Source: JAMOAW01 sp039908535 (GTDB taxonomy: Bacteria > Pseudomonadota > Magnetococcia > Magnetococcales > JADFZT01). Taken from it: a stretch of DNA of 40,134 nucleotides. Shown here piece by piece: positions 32,611 to 40,134 of the stretch. The notes under the pieces were generated by a model. The model saw only the letters and a program-made list of their open reading frames with translations, was not told the DNA's origin and ran no database searches. The DNA is taken from NCBI GenBank assembly GCA_039908535.1, contig JAMOAW010000060.1, positions 1-40,134 on the forward strand, given 5' to 3'. Each line of letters starts with the position of its first letter. The first letter of the stretch is position 1. The position numbers were made by a program, and so were the translations under genes.

Positions 32611-32728
32611 TGTATCGGAAAAATAAAATTTAAGACCTTGGGGGGTGGAGAACCGCCCCCCAAGGTCTTGATTGTCAGTTCTTAAAAAAAAGAGGGGGTC
32701 TGGGGGATTCATCCCCCAGGGTTTGGCC
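32611..32728 (+). repeat. Palindromic element, copy K, truncated and overlapping an ABC transporter gene
   Basis: Plus-orientation copy that closely matches copy H from TGTATCGG through hairpin 1, the purine tract and hairpin 3 to GGGTTTGGCC, where the match ends abruptly. The linker and the terminal hairpin are missing. The right half overlaps the 3' end of the minus-strand ABC transporter gene and encodes its last residues. Confidence 0.9.
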
Positions 32729-34525
32729 CCGCAATTGCAGCGCATACAGCTGCGCATAAAGTCCATTTTGTTGTAATAAATCGTCATGCGTCCCCTGTTC
32801 GACAATTTGTCCGTTGGAGAGGACAATAATGCGGTCGGCGTGTTGGATGGTGGAGAGGCGGTGGGCGATGAGGAGGGCAGTGCGGGTGGCGAGGATGGTT
32901 TGGAGTGCTCTTTGAATATATTGCTCACTGATGGCATCTATGGAGCTGGTGGCTTCATCAAGGATTAAGATAACGGGATCAAAGGCCAAGACTCTGGCAA
33001 GGCCCAGCAGTTGTCTCTGTCCGGTGGAGAGGTCGGCGGCCCGTTCGGCCAGTTGGGTCTCTAAACCTTGGGGGAGGGCGTTGATGAAGGTATCGGCTCC
33101 AGTTTGGGCCACCGCCCAGCGGATGCGCTCTGGGGTAATGGCGGGATCCATTAAACCGATATTGTCGGCAATTGTTCCGGCAAACAAAAAGGTCTCTTGC
33201 CAAACCACCCCAACCAGACGGCGCAGTTGGGGGAGTGCGAGGTGGCGGACATCGGTGCCGTGGACCAATACTTGGCCTGAGTGGACATCAAAGGTGCGGT
33301 TGATTAATTTTATTAAGCTGCTTTTGCCTGCTCCCGTTGGTCCAACGATCGCCACATGTTCCCCTGGTTGAATGTCTAAAGTGATCCCTTTGAGAATCGT
33401 CTCCTGACCATAACCAAAAGTGACTTGCTCAAAAGAGACACGGCCTTTTTCTAACTCGGAAATTGGTAAAGGAGTGGGAGGATCAACTAAGGTGGTCGGG
33501 CTATCTAAAAGAGAAAAAATGCGCTCTAAAGCGGTCATGGCCGCCTGCATGGTGCTATATTTATTGGCAATATCGCGAATTGGAAAAAAGAAACGTCGAA
33601 TATAGTCAATAAAGGCCACCAAAATTCCTACTGTTACGGCTTGGCGAATGCTGGGAATGGCGGCATATAAAAACAACAAGGCAATGGTGATGTGGGAAGC
33701 GGCCTCAACAAAACTAAATTGAAAAGCTTCTAATTTATTGCTTTTTAAAGATGTTTGCAAATAATTGCGGTTATCTTCATCGAACAAAAAACGATTTTTT
33801 TGCTGCCGCTGAAACAAGCGCACCACCTGATAGCCTTCAATCTCTTCGGTTAAACGTCCGGCCATGCTGGATTGCAATTGTCGGCTGCGGCGTTGTAATA
33901 GGCGCATACGTTGGGTGACAAAACCGCTGGTCAAGAGAATGATCGGCAGCATGACGACAATCACCAAAGAGAGGTGGGCCGAGAGTAAAAACATGGAAAA
34001 GGTAATGCCCAGCAAAAGCAAAAAATCTCCTAATAATCCGATTAAACCAGCACTCACCATTTGACTCACCGCTTCTATGTCGTTGGTGAGGCGATTGGTG
34101 AGTTGTCCACTTTGATTTTGATTTTTTTGATTATTATTGTTTTGATGAAAAAAGGCCGCCTCTTGATGTACGAGATGGTCAAACAAAGCCATCCGTAAAT
34201 CCCGTACCATGCGTTGTCCGAGCAAGGCGTGCAGCGTGCTTTGGGTATACCCAACCCCCATTTGCAGCACAGCCATACCGCCAAGAACGAGTAAAACAAA
34301 TCCAAATCCCGCCATCTGACCGGTGGCCAAATGGTGATCCACCGCCCGTTGAATCATCCAGGGTTGCGCCACTTGCGCCAGAATGCCGATGGGCAATAAC
34401 AGCAGGGCCAACCAGAGCCATTTGCGGTGCGGTTGGACATAATGAAACAGCCGGACCATGAGGCGTATATCCAAAAAATGGCCATAACGGGTCTCGTCGG
34501 TGTGGGCGGTCAAAACTGGTCTCAT
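32675..34525 (-). CDS. ABC exporter half-transporter, canonical-ATPase subunit
   Basis: A 616-residue half-transporter: a six-helix exporter domain (about 20-325), then a nucleotide-binding domain with Walker A GPTGAGKS (395-402), Q443, signature LSTGQ (499-503), Walker B D523 with catalytic E524 in ILDEATSSID, and H555. Together with the gene just upstream (ATGA overlap), whose catalytic glutamate is replaced, this matches asymmetric heterodimeric exporters such as LmrCD, BmrCD and TM287/288; the atypical LSTGQ signature in this partner fits that pattern. The substrate is unknown. Odd points: an Asn/Gln-rich insert (residues 128-139), and the last 17 residues (GQTLGDESPRPPLFFKN) encoded by element K. 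Confidence 0.92.
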   Translation of the reverse strand: MRPVLTAHTDETRYGHFLDIRLMVRLFHYVQPHRKWLWLALLLLPIGILAQVAQPWMIQRAVDHHLATGQMAGFGFVLLVLGGMAVLQMGVGYTQSTLHALLGQRMVRDLRMALFDHLVHQEAAFFHQNNNNQKNQNQSGQLTNRLTNDIEAVSQMVSAGLIGLLGDFLLLLGITFSMFLLSAHLSLVIVVMLPIILLTSGFVTQRMRLLQRRSRQLQSSMAGRLTEEIEGYQVVRLFQRQQKNRFLFDEDNRNYLQTSLKSNKLEAFQFSFVEAASHITIALLFLYAAIPSIRQAVTVGILVAFIDYIRRFFFPIRDIANKYSTMQAAMTALERIFSLLDSPTTLVDPPTPLPISELEKGRVSFEQVTFGYGQETILKGITLDIQPGEHVAIVGPTGAGKSSLIKLINRTFDVHSGQVLVHGTDVRHLALPQLRRLVGVVWQETFLFAGTIADNIGLMDPAITPERIRWAVAQTGADTFINALPQGLETQLAERAADLSTGQRQLLGLARVLAFDPVILILDEATSSIDAISEQYIQRALQTILATRTALLIAHRLSTIQHADRIIVLSNGQIVEQGTHDDLLQQNGLYAQLYALQLRGQTLGDESPRPPLFFKN

Positions 34526-36327
34526 GTGAGGGTCTCCAATTTTTCTTGGCGTTGCATCTGATCATGGAGGTTTTGATAGAGCGGCGACTCTATAAGCAAT
34601 TGGGTATGCGGGCCAAAAGCCACGATACGGCCTTGATCTAAAACAATAATGGCATCTGCTTCTCGCAAGGCGGCAATACGGTGGCAGACCATGAGCAGGG
34701 TTTGTCCATGGGTTAATTGGCGCAAATTTTGTAAAATGGTTGCCTCGGTTCGGGCATCGACGCTGGAAAAAATATCATCAAACAATAAAATAGGGGTTTC
34801 CATCACCAATGCTCGCGCCAGGGCCACCCGTTGCCGTTGTCCACCGGAGAGGGTGATGCCCCGCTCCCCAACGATGGTGGCCATTCGTTGGGGAAATTGG
34901 AGAATTTCTTTTTCTAAGGCCGCAAAGCGCGCCATCTCCCAGGCCTTTTCTTCCCCGGCCAGGGGGTGGCCAAACAGCAGATTGTCTTGAATGGAGGCGG
35001 AAAAGAGAAAACTATCCTGGGGGACCATCGCTAAATTGTGGCGCAGAGAGGCCTCATCTATGTAGGCCAAATCTTGTTGATCAAAGAAAATAGTACCGGG
35101 CGGGGTTGGCCACAACCGGGCCAGAAGAGCCAAAAGGGTGGATTTGCCCGAGCCAATGCGCCCCACCAAACCGATAAAGGCTCCAGAGGGAATGTCGATG
35201 TTGATTCCTTGGAGCACCGGATGAGTTGCGTGGGAAAAATGCAGATGACGAATCGAAATGTTTCCAGACCAACGTATGGGTTGCGCGAGAGAAGGGGCAG
35301 AAGGTGACATGGGAGAGGCGTTTAAAACGACGCCAATGCGCTCCAGTGCTGCTATTCCCCTTTGTAAAATAGTTAAAATCCACCCCAAGCCTACCGTTGG
35401 CCAGATGAGCATGGAAAGATAGCCGGTAAATGCCACAAAATCTCCCAAAGTGAAGGTTCCCTCCACCACCCGTGGTCCGCTATAGGCCAAGATGATCCAT
35501 ACTCCTAATGCCCCACCAAATAAAATCATCGCCGGAAAGAAACTTTGCAGCCTAGCATGCCGCAAATTAGCCTCATAAAGCCCGCCATTGGCTTGGTCAA
35601 AACGATGCTGCCAAAGGGGTTCCACAGCCAACGCGCGTAAAACCGTTAGTCCGGCCAAGGTTTCTTGAATGAAACTGGACAATTTTCCAAAACGATCGGC
35701 GACGATTTGACTCAATTGATATAAATGTTTGGTCATCAGCCAAGTCAAGCCGAACATGATAGGGAAGGGGAGCAACGCCAATCCGGTCAGAAGAGGGTCC
35801 AGGGTGAGCATTACGGGTAGAATAATGCAATAGCTCATGAAGGTGTTGGTCACCTGTAGAAAGCCAGGACCAATAAACATGCGCACGGCCAAGATATCGT
35901 TAATGCCTCTGGAGATCAAATCACCGGTACGCGACTGCATAAAAAAAGAACTGTCCAAGTTGGTGAGTTTGGCGTGATAGGCTTTGCGCAGCTCATATTC
36001 TATTTTTAAACCGACGCGAAAGACCTGAATACGACCAAATATGCGTAACAAGGAGTGGAATAAGGCCAATAACATCAAGCCGAGGGCAAAAAAAATCATC
36101 CGTGTCGGGTCTGATGGATGATGCAGAGAGTTGGTGGCCAATTTGAGCAGATAAGGAATTGCCGCCGCTGTGGCATTGCTTAAAACCAACAGGGCAAATC
36201 CCCAACGTAAACCTGCTCTGTTTTCTAGATAATAAGGCCAAATAATCCTCAGTTGTGTTTGAATAGAGGTTAATTTTGCCCATCGAAAACGCTGGAGTGG
36301 GGAAAAAATCCACATGGAGAGCTGCAT
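34522..36327 (-). CDS. ABC exporter half-transporter, degenerate-ATPase subunit
   Basis: A 601-residue half-transporter, first gene of the pair. The exporter membrane domain (about 40-320) precedes an ATPase domain with Walker A GRIGSGKS (389-396), canonical signature LSGGQ (493-497), and Walker B LLFDDIFSSVD, in which the residue after D517 is D518 rather than glutamate; H549 is kept. One degenerate and one consensus ATP site are typical of heterodimeric exporters (LmrCD, BmrCD, MdlAB-like). The start may be ATG 36327 or ATG 36315; neither has a clear ribosome site. Substrate not predictable; lipids or drugs are usual for the group. Confidence 0.92.
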   Translation of the reverse strand: MQLSMWIFSPLQRFRWAKLTSIQTQLRIIWPYYLENRAGLRWGFALLVLSNATAAAIPYLLKLATNSLHHPSDPTRMIFFALGLMLLALFHSLLRIFGRIQVFRVGLKIEYELRKAYHAKLTNLDSSFFMQSRTGDLISRGINDILAVRMFIGPGFLQVTNTFMSYCIILPVMLTLDPLLTGLALLPFPIMFGLTWLMTKHLYQLSQIVADRFGKLSSFIQETLAGLTVLRALAVEPLWQHRFDQANGGLYEANLRHARLQSFFPAMILFGGALGVWIILAYSGPRVVEGTFTLGDFVAFTGYLSMLIWPTVGLGWILTILQRGIAALERIGVVLNASPMSPSAPSLAQPIRWSGNISIRHLHFSHATHPVLQGINIDIPSGAFIGLVGRIGSGKSTLLALLARLWPTPPGTIFFDQQDLAYIDEASLRHNLAMVPQDSFLFSASIQDNLLFGHPLAGEEKAWEMARFAALEKEILQFPQRMATIVGERGITLSGGQRQRVALARALVMETPILLFDDIFSSVDARTEATILQNLRQLTHGQTLLMVCHRIAALREADAIIVLDQGRIVAFGPHTQLLIESPLYQNLHDQMQRQEKLETLT

Positions 36328-36807
36328 AAAAAGACGAATAATAGAAAGGTTCCGTATTTAGTTCTGTAGCATTGGTGGTGTATTTAGATAAAATTTAAGC
36401 CGTTTTAGTCTTCTTTGTCAACCAATTCCATTATTATCATGGCCCCAAAAAAATGAATCTTAATTGGAGATGTTGATTTTTTATCTTATTTTACAATTAT
36501 TTTTTTTAGAAAATGGTTTAGAAACGGGGGGTTGTAATTCTTTTTGCAAACTCTTTTGTAGATTGTATGGGGAGGTGTTGTTGAATACTGAATAATCGGA
36601 TAAACTTTCTATGTCGTCGGATTTTTTTTTTACAGAGAATTTTAATAATGCAAAATTGGTGGAATCCTTCTGGAAGAAAAGCGGTATCTTCGCTATGATA
36701 GAATTTTTTTGGATAATTTTTTTAAAGAGGATATGATGGGATCGACCCAACCGCTGGGATTGTAATCATCCATGCGTCAATTTATCTAAGTTAACGTTTG
36801 ATACGAT
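36328..36807. other. AT-rich intergenic stretch between divergent genes
   Basis: About 480 bases between the start of the ABC pair (leftward) and rlpA (rightward). It is rich in T runs and must hold both promoters, but I see no convincing promoter pair, hairpin or palindromic element. An 89-codon minus-strand frame at 36481-36750 has no recognisable features and poor start context, so I do not call it. Confidence 0.4.
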
Positions 36808-37686
36808 ATGATGGAAGATTTTTTAATTAATTGGCCACGAAATGCCAACAGAAGATTTTTGCTTTTGATTATGCTTGTGATGGTTGGTTGTGCAAAGGTT
36901 CCTCTTGAACCGCCAAGTCAAGCACCTACGCCGCCAGTAAGCGATCAAACATCGACCCAAGAGTGGGGAAAATTGCCAGAGGTTAAAACAGGAAAGCCTT
37001 ATGAGGTTTTTGGTGTGACCTATTATCCCTTGAAATCGGCCGATGGATTCGTCCAAGAAGGGATTGCTTCTTGGTATGGACAAGATTTTCATGGTCATAG
37101 AACCGCCTATGGCGACGTTTATGATATGAACGGATTAACTGCCGCTCATACCGTCTTACCCTTGCCTTCACGGGTTATGGTGACTAATCTTGAGAATGGA
37201 CGCCAACTAGAGGTAAAGGTAAACGATCGTGGGCCGTTTTATGACAAACGGATTATTGATCTCTCCTTGGGTGCCGCTAAAAAACTTGGTTTTGACGTAA
37301 AAGGGGTGACTCGGGTACGGATCCAAACGTTAGATTGGTATACGGGTCTGCCCACGAAAGGGACAATGACTCAACAAGTGCTCAGTGAACCTACGTCATT
37401 GGAAAAGAGCGTGGCAACCTCTTTGAAGAAAGCCGCGACAACCTCTTCTAAAAAGGGAAAAAATTATTATATTCAGGTTGGAGCCTTTCAAGATTTTGAC
37501 AATGCCGATGATTTGGTGAAACATTTAGAAAAAGTGGGGACAGCGAATATTCAACCTATTGTTGTCAATGGTACTAAATTTTTCCGTGTCCGTTTTGGAC
37601 CCTTTGCAACCGCTGAAAAAGCGAAAGATATGTTGACAAAATTATCCAATAAAGGATTCGGTCCAGGAGCTATGGTGCGGGATTAA
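36808..37686 (+). CDS. rlpA: RlpA-family septal lytic transglycosylase, lipoprotein
   Basis: RlpA proteins cleave peptidoglycan strands lacking stem peptides, at the septum. The 292 residues have a lipoprotein signal peptide (MLVMVGC, lipidated C28), a double-psi beta-barrel domain (about 84-170) with GIASWYGQDFHGHRTAYGD, LTAAHTVLPLPSRVMVTNL and VKVNDRGPFYDKRIIDLS, and a C-terminal SPOR domain (about 217-290, YYIQVGAFQDFDNADDL). It precedes the carboxypeptidase gene, a frequent arrangement in proteobacteria, so the two act on the same wall material. Confidence 0.94.
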   Translation: MMEDFLINWPRNANRRFLLLIMLVMVGCAKVPLEPPSQAPTPPVSDQTSTQEWGKLPEVKTGKPYEVFGVTYYPLKSADGFVQEGIASWYGQDFHGHRTAYGDVYDMNGLTAAHTVLPLPSRVMVTNLENGRQLEVKVNDRGPFYDKRIIDLSLGAAKKLGFDVKGVTRVRIQTLDWYTGLPTKGTMTQQVLSEPTSLEKSVATSLKKAATTSSKKGKNYYIQVGAFQDFDNADDLVKHLEKVGTANIQPIVVNGTKFFRVRFGPFATAEKAKDMLTKLSNKGFGPGAMVRD

Positions 37687-37799
37687 AAAGAGATCTACAT
37701 TAAAAGGATATCTTGCAAATAAAAAAATCCACGTCTGGTCTTATCCATGCCTGCATTTGGTGAAAGCGTGGCTTTGTATTTAAGCCGGGAGGTGAATTT

Positions 37800-39023
37800 A
37801 TGATGTCATTTTTATTCTTGTCAATTCCTGAAAGAAAAATCATACCGCAACCTGTTAAAACAAAACAATTGTTAACCTCGAGGTTTGAACCGATGTGGAC
37901 TGATTTAAAATATACTGGCAAGAAAATCGTTTTTTTGGAAATATTTTTGCTGTTTTTTTGGATATGTTTGCCGCTTTTTGCTGCGGAAGAGAACGCATCT
38001 TCCTTTCAAGTGCGAGGCAAAGCGGCCATCATGGGGGATATTGATACGGGAAGGATTCTTTTTGAGCAGAATGCCGATGCCAAATTAGAACCCGCCTCTC
38101 TCACCAAGGTGATGACTCTTTACATTATTTATCAACATTTAGCCAAAGGGGATTTGCGACTGGATGCCTCGCTTCCCGTGAGTGAAAAGGCATGGAAGAT
38201 GGAAGGTTCTAAAACCTTCGTAAAAGTTGGCGACTTGGTAAAAGTAGAAGATTTAATTCAAGGCATTGCCGTGCAAAGTGGCAATGATGCCTGTGTGGTC
38301 ATTGCCGAACATCTGGCCGGAACCGAAGAAGGTTTTGCTCAAATAATGAATACAAATGCGAAAGAGTTGGGCATGACTGGAACCCATTTTATGAACGCCA
38401 CGGGATTGCCACATTTAACACAGGCCATTATTACTCATTTTCCTCAATATATCCATTTTTCATCTGAAAAACAGTATACGTTTAATGGCATTCAACAACA
38501 TAACCGTAACCGTCTTTTGTGGCGAGATCCCTCTTTTACCGGTTTGAAAACGGGTCATACCAACAATGCGGGTTATTGCCTGATTGCGACCAATGAGAAA
38601 GATGGACAAAAATTGGCCGCTGTGGTCCTTGGTGCCGAAAAGAGTAAACATCGTGAAGAGGACGCTTTGCGATTGATTCATTATGGTAATCGTGTCTATG
38701 AAACCGTCCATATGTATAAAAAAGATGAAGTTGTTCGGAAATTACGTGTTTGGAAAGCGGCTCAAGAGGAGGTGGAAGGGGTTCTCGAAGAGCCGTTGCA
38801 TGTCACGGTTGCTCGCAAAGATCGGGACTCCTTGGAGGTCGGTTTGCTTTTTCAATCCCCCCTCATAGCTCCTCTTGCGCCTGGAGAGCAGATCGCTACT
38901 TTAGTCGTCAAAATGGGTGATAACGAGCTGTTAAGAAGGCCGATTATTACTAAAGATGGTGTTGAAGAGGGGAATATTTTCCGTAGAATGATTGATGCTG
39001 TTCGACTTAAGTTTGGTTGGTAG
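37800..39023 (+). CDS. D-alanyl-D-alanine carboxypeptidase (PBP5/6-like, S11)
   Basis: Removes the terminal D-alanine from peptidoglycan pentapeptides. All catalytic motifs are present: S100-x-x-K103 (SLTK), S160-G-N162 and K250-T-G252 in GLKTGHTNNAGYC, followed by the C-terminal PBP5 domain and an amphipathic end (FRRMIDAVRLKFGW) that could bind the inner membrane. The segment expected after NATGLP, about 11-14 residues with the conserved H-x-S/T-x-A-x-D-L pattern, is missing: the sequence jumps from GLPH to LTQAIITHFP without losing frame. ATG 37800 has a strong GGAGGTG site but gives 31 residues before the likely start of the signal peptide (MWTDLKYTGKK); ATG 37893 is the alternative. dacA/dacC type. 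Confidence 0.92.
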   Translation: MMSFLFLSIPERKIIPQPVKTKQLLTSRFEPMWTDLKYTGKKIVFLEIFLLFFWICLPLFAAEENASSFQVRGKAAIMGDIDTGRILFEQNADAKLEPASLTKVMTLYIIYQHLAKGDLRLDASLPVSEKAWKMEGSKTFVKVGDLVKVEDLIQGIAVQSGNDACVVIAEHLAGTEEGFAQIMNTNAKELGMTGTHFMNATGLPHLTQAIITHFPQYIHFSSEKQYTFNGIQQHNRNRLLWRDPSFTGLKTGHTNNAGYCLIATNEKDGQKLAAVVLGAEKSKHREEDALRLIHYGNRVYETVHMYKKDEVVRKLRVWKAAQEEVEGVLEEPLHVTVARKDRDSLEVGLLFQSPLIAPLAPGEQIATLVVKMGDNELLRRPIITKDGVEEGNIFRRMIDAVRLKFGW

Positions 39024-39100
39024 GCATTATTTAAACAAAGGATGGTTTCCGGTGTGTTTCATCCGTTTTTTAATCCCCACTATTTTAGAAAAGGGGGTAT

Positions 39101-40134
39101 ATGAAAAATAAAAAGTCGGGTCAACACCCAAAATTATTACAGGTTAAAACAATAACGGACACTTTGGATAAAATTTATCCAGGGGACAATTTGAAAAAAT
39201 TTCGCTCAGAGGAGAGACACTCCTTGGCTAAACATGAAAATAAACATATAAAATCAAAAGATTCTTTAATGGAAGATGAAGATGATATCTCTATGGATGA
39301 TATCCTGGCTTCCTTGGAAGAGATTTTGGGGGAAGGCTCCTCAGATGATAAATTAATGGTCAGCCCAAGAGTGAAGGAGGAGTCACTTGATGAGCTGGAT
39401 GAGGACGATTTGGTCGATTTGGATCAATTAGAAACGGAGGTTGGGGATATCATTCCTATCTCACCTCCGCAGAAAAAACAGATAGATTATTTTAGCCTTT
39501 CTGATCAAGTGGATATTGATGATGTCTTGGATCTATCAGGCATGGAGGTTTTTAATTTTAAAACACCAGCGTCTGAAAATAATCTTTCGGTACCCGTACA
39601 GACGAATAGCCCAATGGATGATCCAATTAGCCTGGAGAGTTCCGTTCAATCTTTTCCTCATAAGAGTGATTTAGATGAAAAATTGGAGTCTGATAAAGAG
39701 TTGGAAGAGAATGAAGGCCTAGAGGCAGAGGATGTTTTGGCCTCTGATGACTCGTTAGAAGCGGTAGAGGAGTTAGCGGCAGAGGATGTTTTGGCCTCTG
39801 ATGACTCGTTAGAAGCGGTAGAGGAGTTAGCGGCAGAGGATGTTTTGGCCTCTGATGACTCGTTAGAAACGGTAGAGGAACTTCTTGATGAGGATGCAGA
39901 GTCCATTCTTGAACCCTATTGTGAATCAGATGAAGATGATCTTTTGTCTGAAGAGGATCTGGAGTCATTTTTCGAATCCGACTCTGAAGAGTTTGATGAG
40001 TCTGAAGAGTTTCAAGAAACTTCGGAATCAGACGAAGATTTAGAGGCTTTTCTTGAGAGCGATTCGGAGGAAACTTCGGAATCAGACGAAGATTTAGAGG
40101 CTCTTCTTGAGAGCGATTCGGAGGAAACTTCGGA
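39101..40134 (+). CDS. Very acidic, repeat-containing protein, 3' end outside the window (partial)
   Basis: An open frame from ATG 39101 (AAGGGGG ribosome site) runs at least 344 codons to the window end without a stop. The first 55 residues are basic (Lys/His-rich). The rest is extremely rich in Asp, Glu and Ser. Residues 63-78 (ISMDDILASLEEILGE) resemble the short helix SMEEILASIRRII at the N terminus of PopZ/DUF2497 proteins, alphaproteobacterial pole organisers that also have a long acidic disordered region. Two blocks of 54-base (18-residue) tandem repeats follow. No signal peptide or transmembrane helix is seen. PopZ kinship is inference; the diagnostic C-terminal helices are not in the window. 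It follows the carboxypeptidase by 77 bases. Confidence 0.8.
   Translation, partial: MKNKKSGQHPKLLQVKTITDTLDKIYPGDNLKKFRSEERHSLAKHENKHIKSKDSLMEDEDDISMDDILASLEEILGEGSSDDKLMVSPRVKEESLDELDEDDLVDLDQLETEVGDIIPISPPQKKQIDYFSLSDQVDIDDVLDLSGMEVFNFKTPASENNLSVPVQTNSPMDDPISLESSVQSFPHKSDLDEKLESDKELEENEGLEAEDVLASDDSLEAVEELAAEDVLASDDSLEAVEELAAEDVLASDDSLETVEELLDEDAESILEPYCESDEDDLLSEEDLESFFESDSEEFDESEEFQETSESDEDLEAFLESDSEETSESDEDLEALLESDSEETS
39725..39886 (+). repeat. Three 54-base in-frame tandem repeats
   Basis: Three consecutive 54-base units encode AEDVLASDDSLEAVEELA, with two substitutions in the third copy. DNA identity is nearly complete, which implies recent duplication or ongoing homogenisation inside the acidic protein gene. 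Confidence 0.95.
40016..40134 (+). repeat. 54-base in-frame tandem repeats running off the window
   Basis: Two full units and the start of a third, spaced exactly 54 bases (GAAACTTCGG at 40016, 40070 and 40124). They encode ETSESDEDLEAFLESDSE and a near copy. The unit length equals that of the upstream block although the sequence differs. Confidence 0.93.

Noticed and set aside
3361..32728. Interpretation of the palindromic elements as CRISPR or as insertion sequences
   Set aside because: There are no regular spacers or arrays and no transposase frame inside any copy; at most they could be non-autonomous elements moved in trans.
36481..36750. 89-codon minus-strand frame in the long AT-rich gap
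   Set aside because: Lys/Ser/Asn-rich sequence typical of AT-rich non-coding DNA; no ribosome site or recognisable motif.
39030..39072. Possible terminator after the carboxypeptidase (GGATG ... CATCC, T6)
   Set aside because: The stem is only five base pairs with a long loop, too weak to call.

Overview
The window looks like chromosomal DNA from a Gram-negative, flagellated, microaerobic or facultative proteobacterium. The evidence is an outer-membrane assembly gene (lptD, surA), flagellar export genes (fliQ, fliR, flhB), a cbb3 oxidase next to an FNR-type regulator, and a System I cytochrome c maturation cluster. Gene content and protein style suggest a deep-branching alphaproteobacterium, possibly of the magnetococcus group. 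That placement is an inference from memory of similar proteins, not a computed result. I see no tRNA, rRNA, CRISPR array, transposase or phage gene.

Layout. 1-4476 (minus strand): ccoP, ccoO and ccoN behind an FNR-family regulator, with an FNR-like box in the ccoN promoter region. 4660-10059 (plus): a GC-rich hairpin cluster, the C-terminal scrap of a TonB-dependent receptor, a YfiR-like periplasmic protein, a CHASE8-type hybrid histidine kinase and a receiver-histidine kinase. 10303-15948: trpE, trpG, trpD, trpC, trpF and accD, with no trpB or trpA. 15990-16786: two decayed tandem copies of a coiled-coil membrane-protein gene. 16812-22988: folC, lptD, surA, pdxA. 23543-25731: fliQ, fliR, flhB. 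26317-32573: a SPOR protein, then ccmA, a broken ccmB, ccmC, ccmF, ccmG and ccmH. 32675-36327 (minus): a two-gene asymmetric ABC exporter. 36808-40134: rlpA, a D,D-carboxypeptidase, and an unfinished gene for a very acidic repeat protein that runs off the window.

The most unusual content is a family of about 150-nt GC-rich palindromic elements, with ten recognisable full or partial copies in 40 kb. Each ends in a small GCCC/GGGC hairpin followed by ATTATGTT or a close variant. In six of the seven complete copies that end lies 21-64 nt upstream of a start codon, in the same orientation as the gene. The internal hairpins overlap so that they are mutually exclusive, like the arms of an attenuator. 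One copy supplies the C-terminal tail of an ABC transporter, one supplies the stop codon of a histidine kinase, one splits the trp cluster, and one lies in the ccoNOP leader.

Functionally, the cco genes and the ccm cluster belong together, because CcoO and CcoP need covalently attached haem. YfiR and the CHASE8 kinase form a periplasm-to-cytoplasm signalling pair. RlpA, the carboxypeptidase and the SPOR protein act on peptidoglycan. Several genes show decay or deletion: the receptor, ccmB, the coiled-coil pair, and an in-frame loss in the carboxypeptidase.
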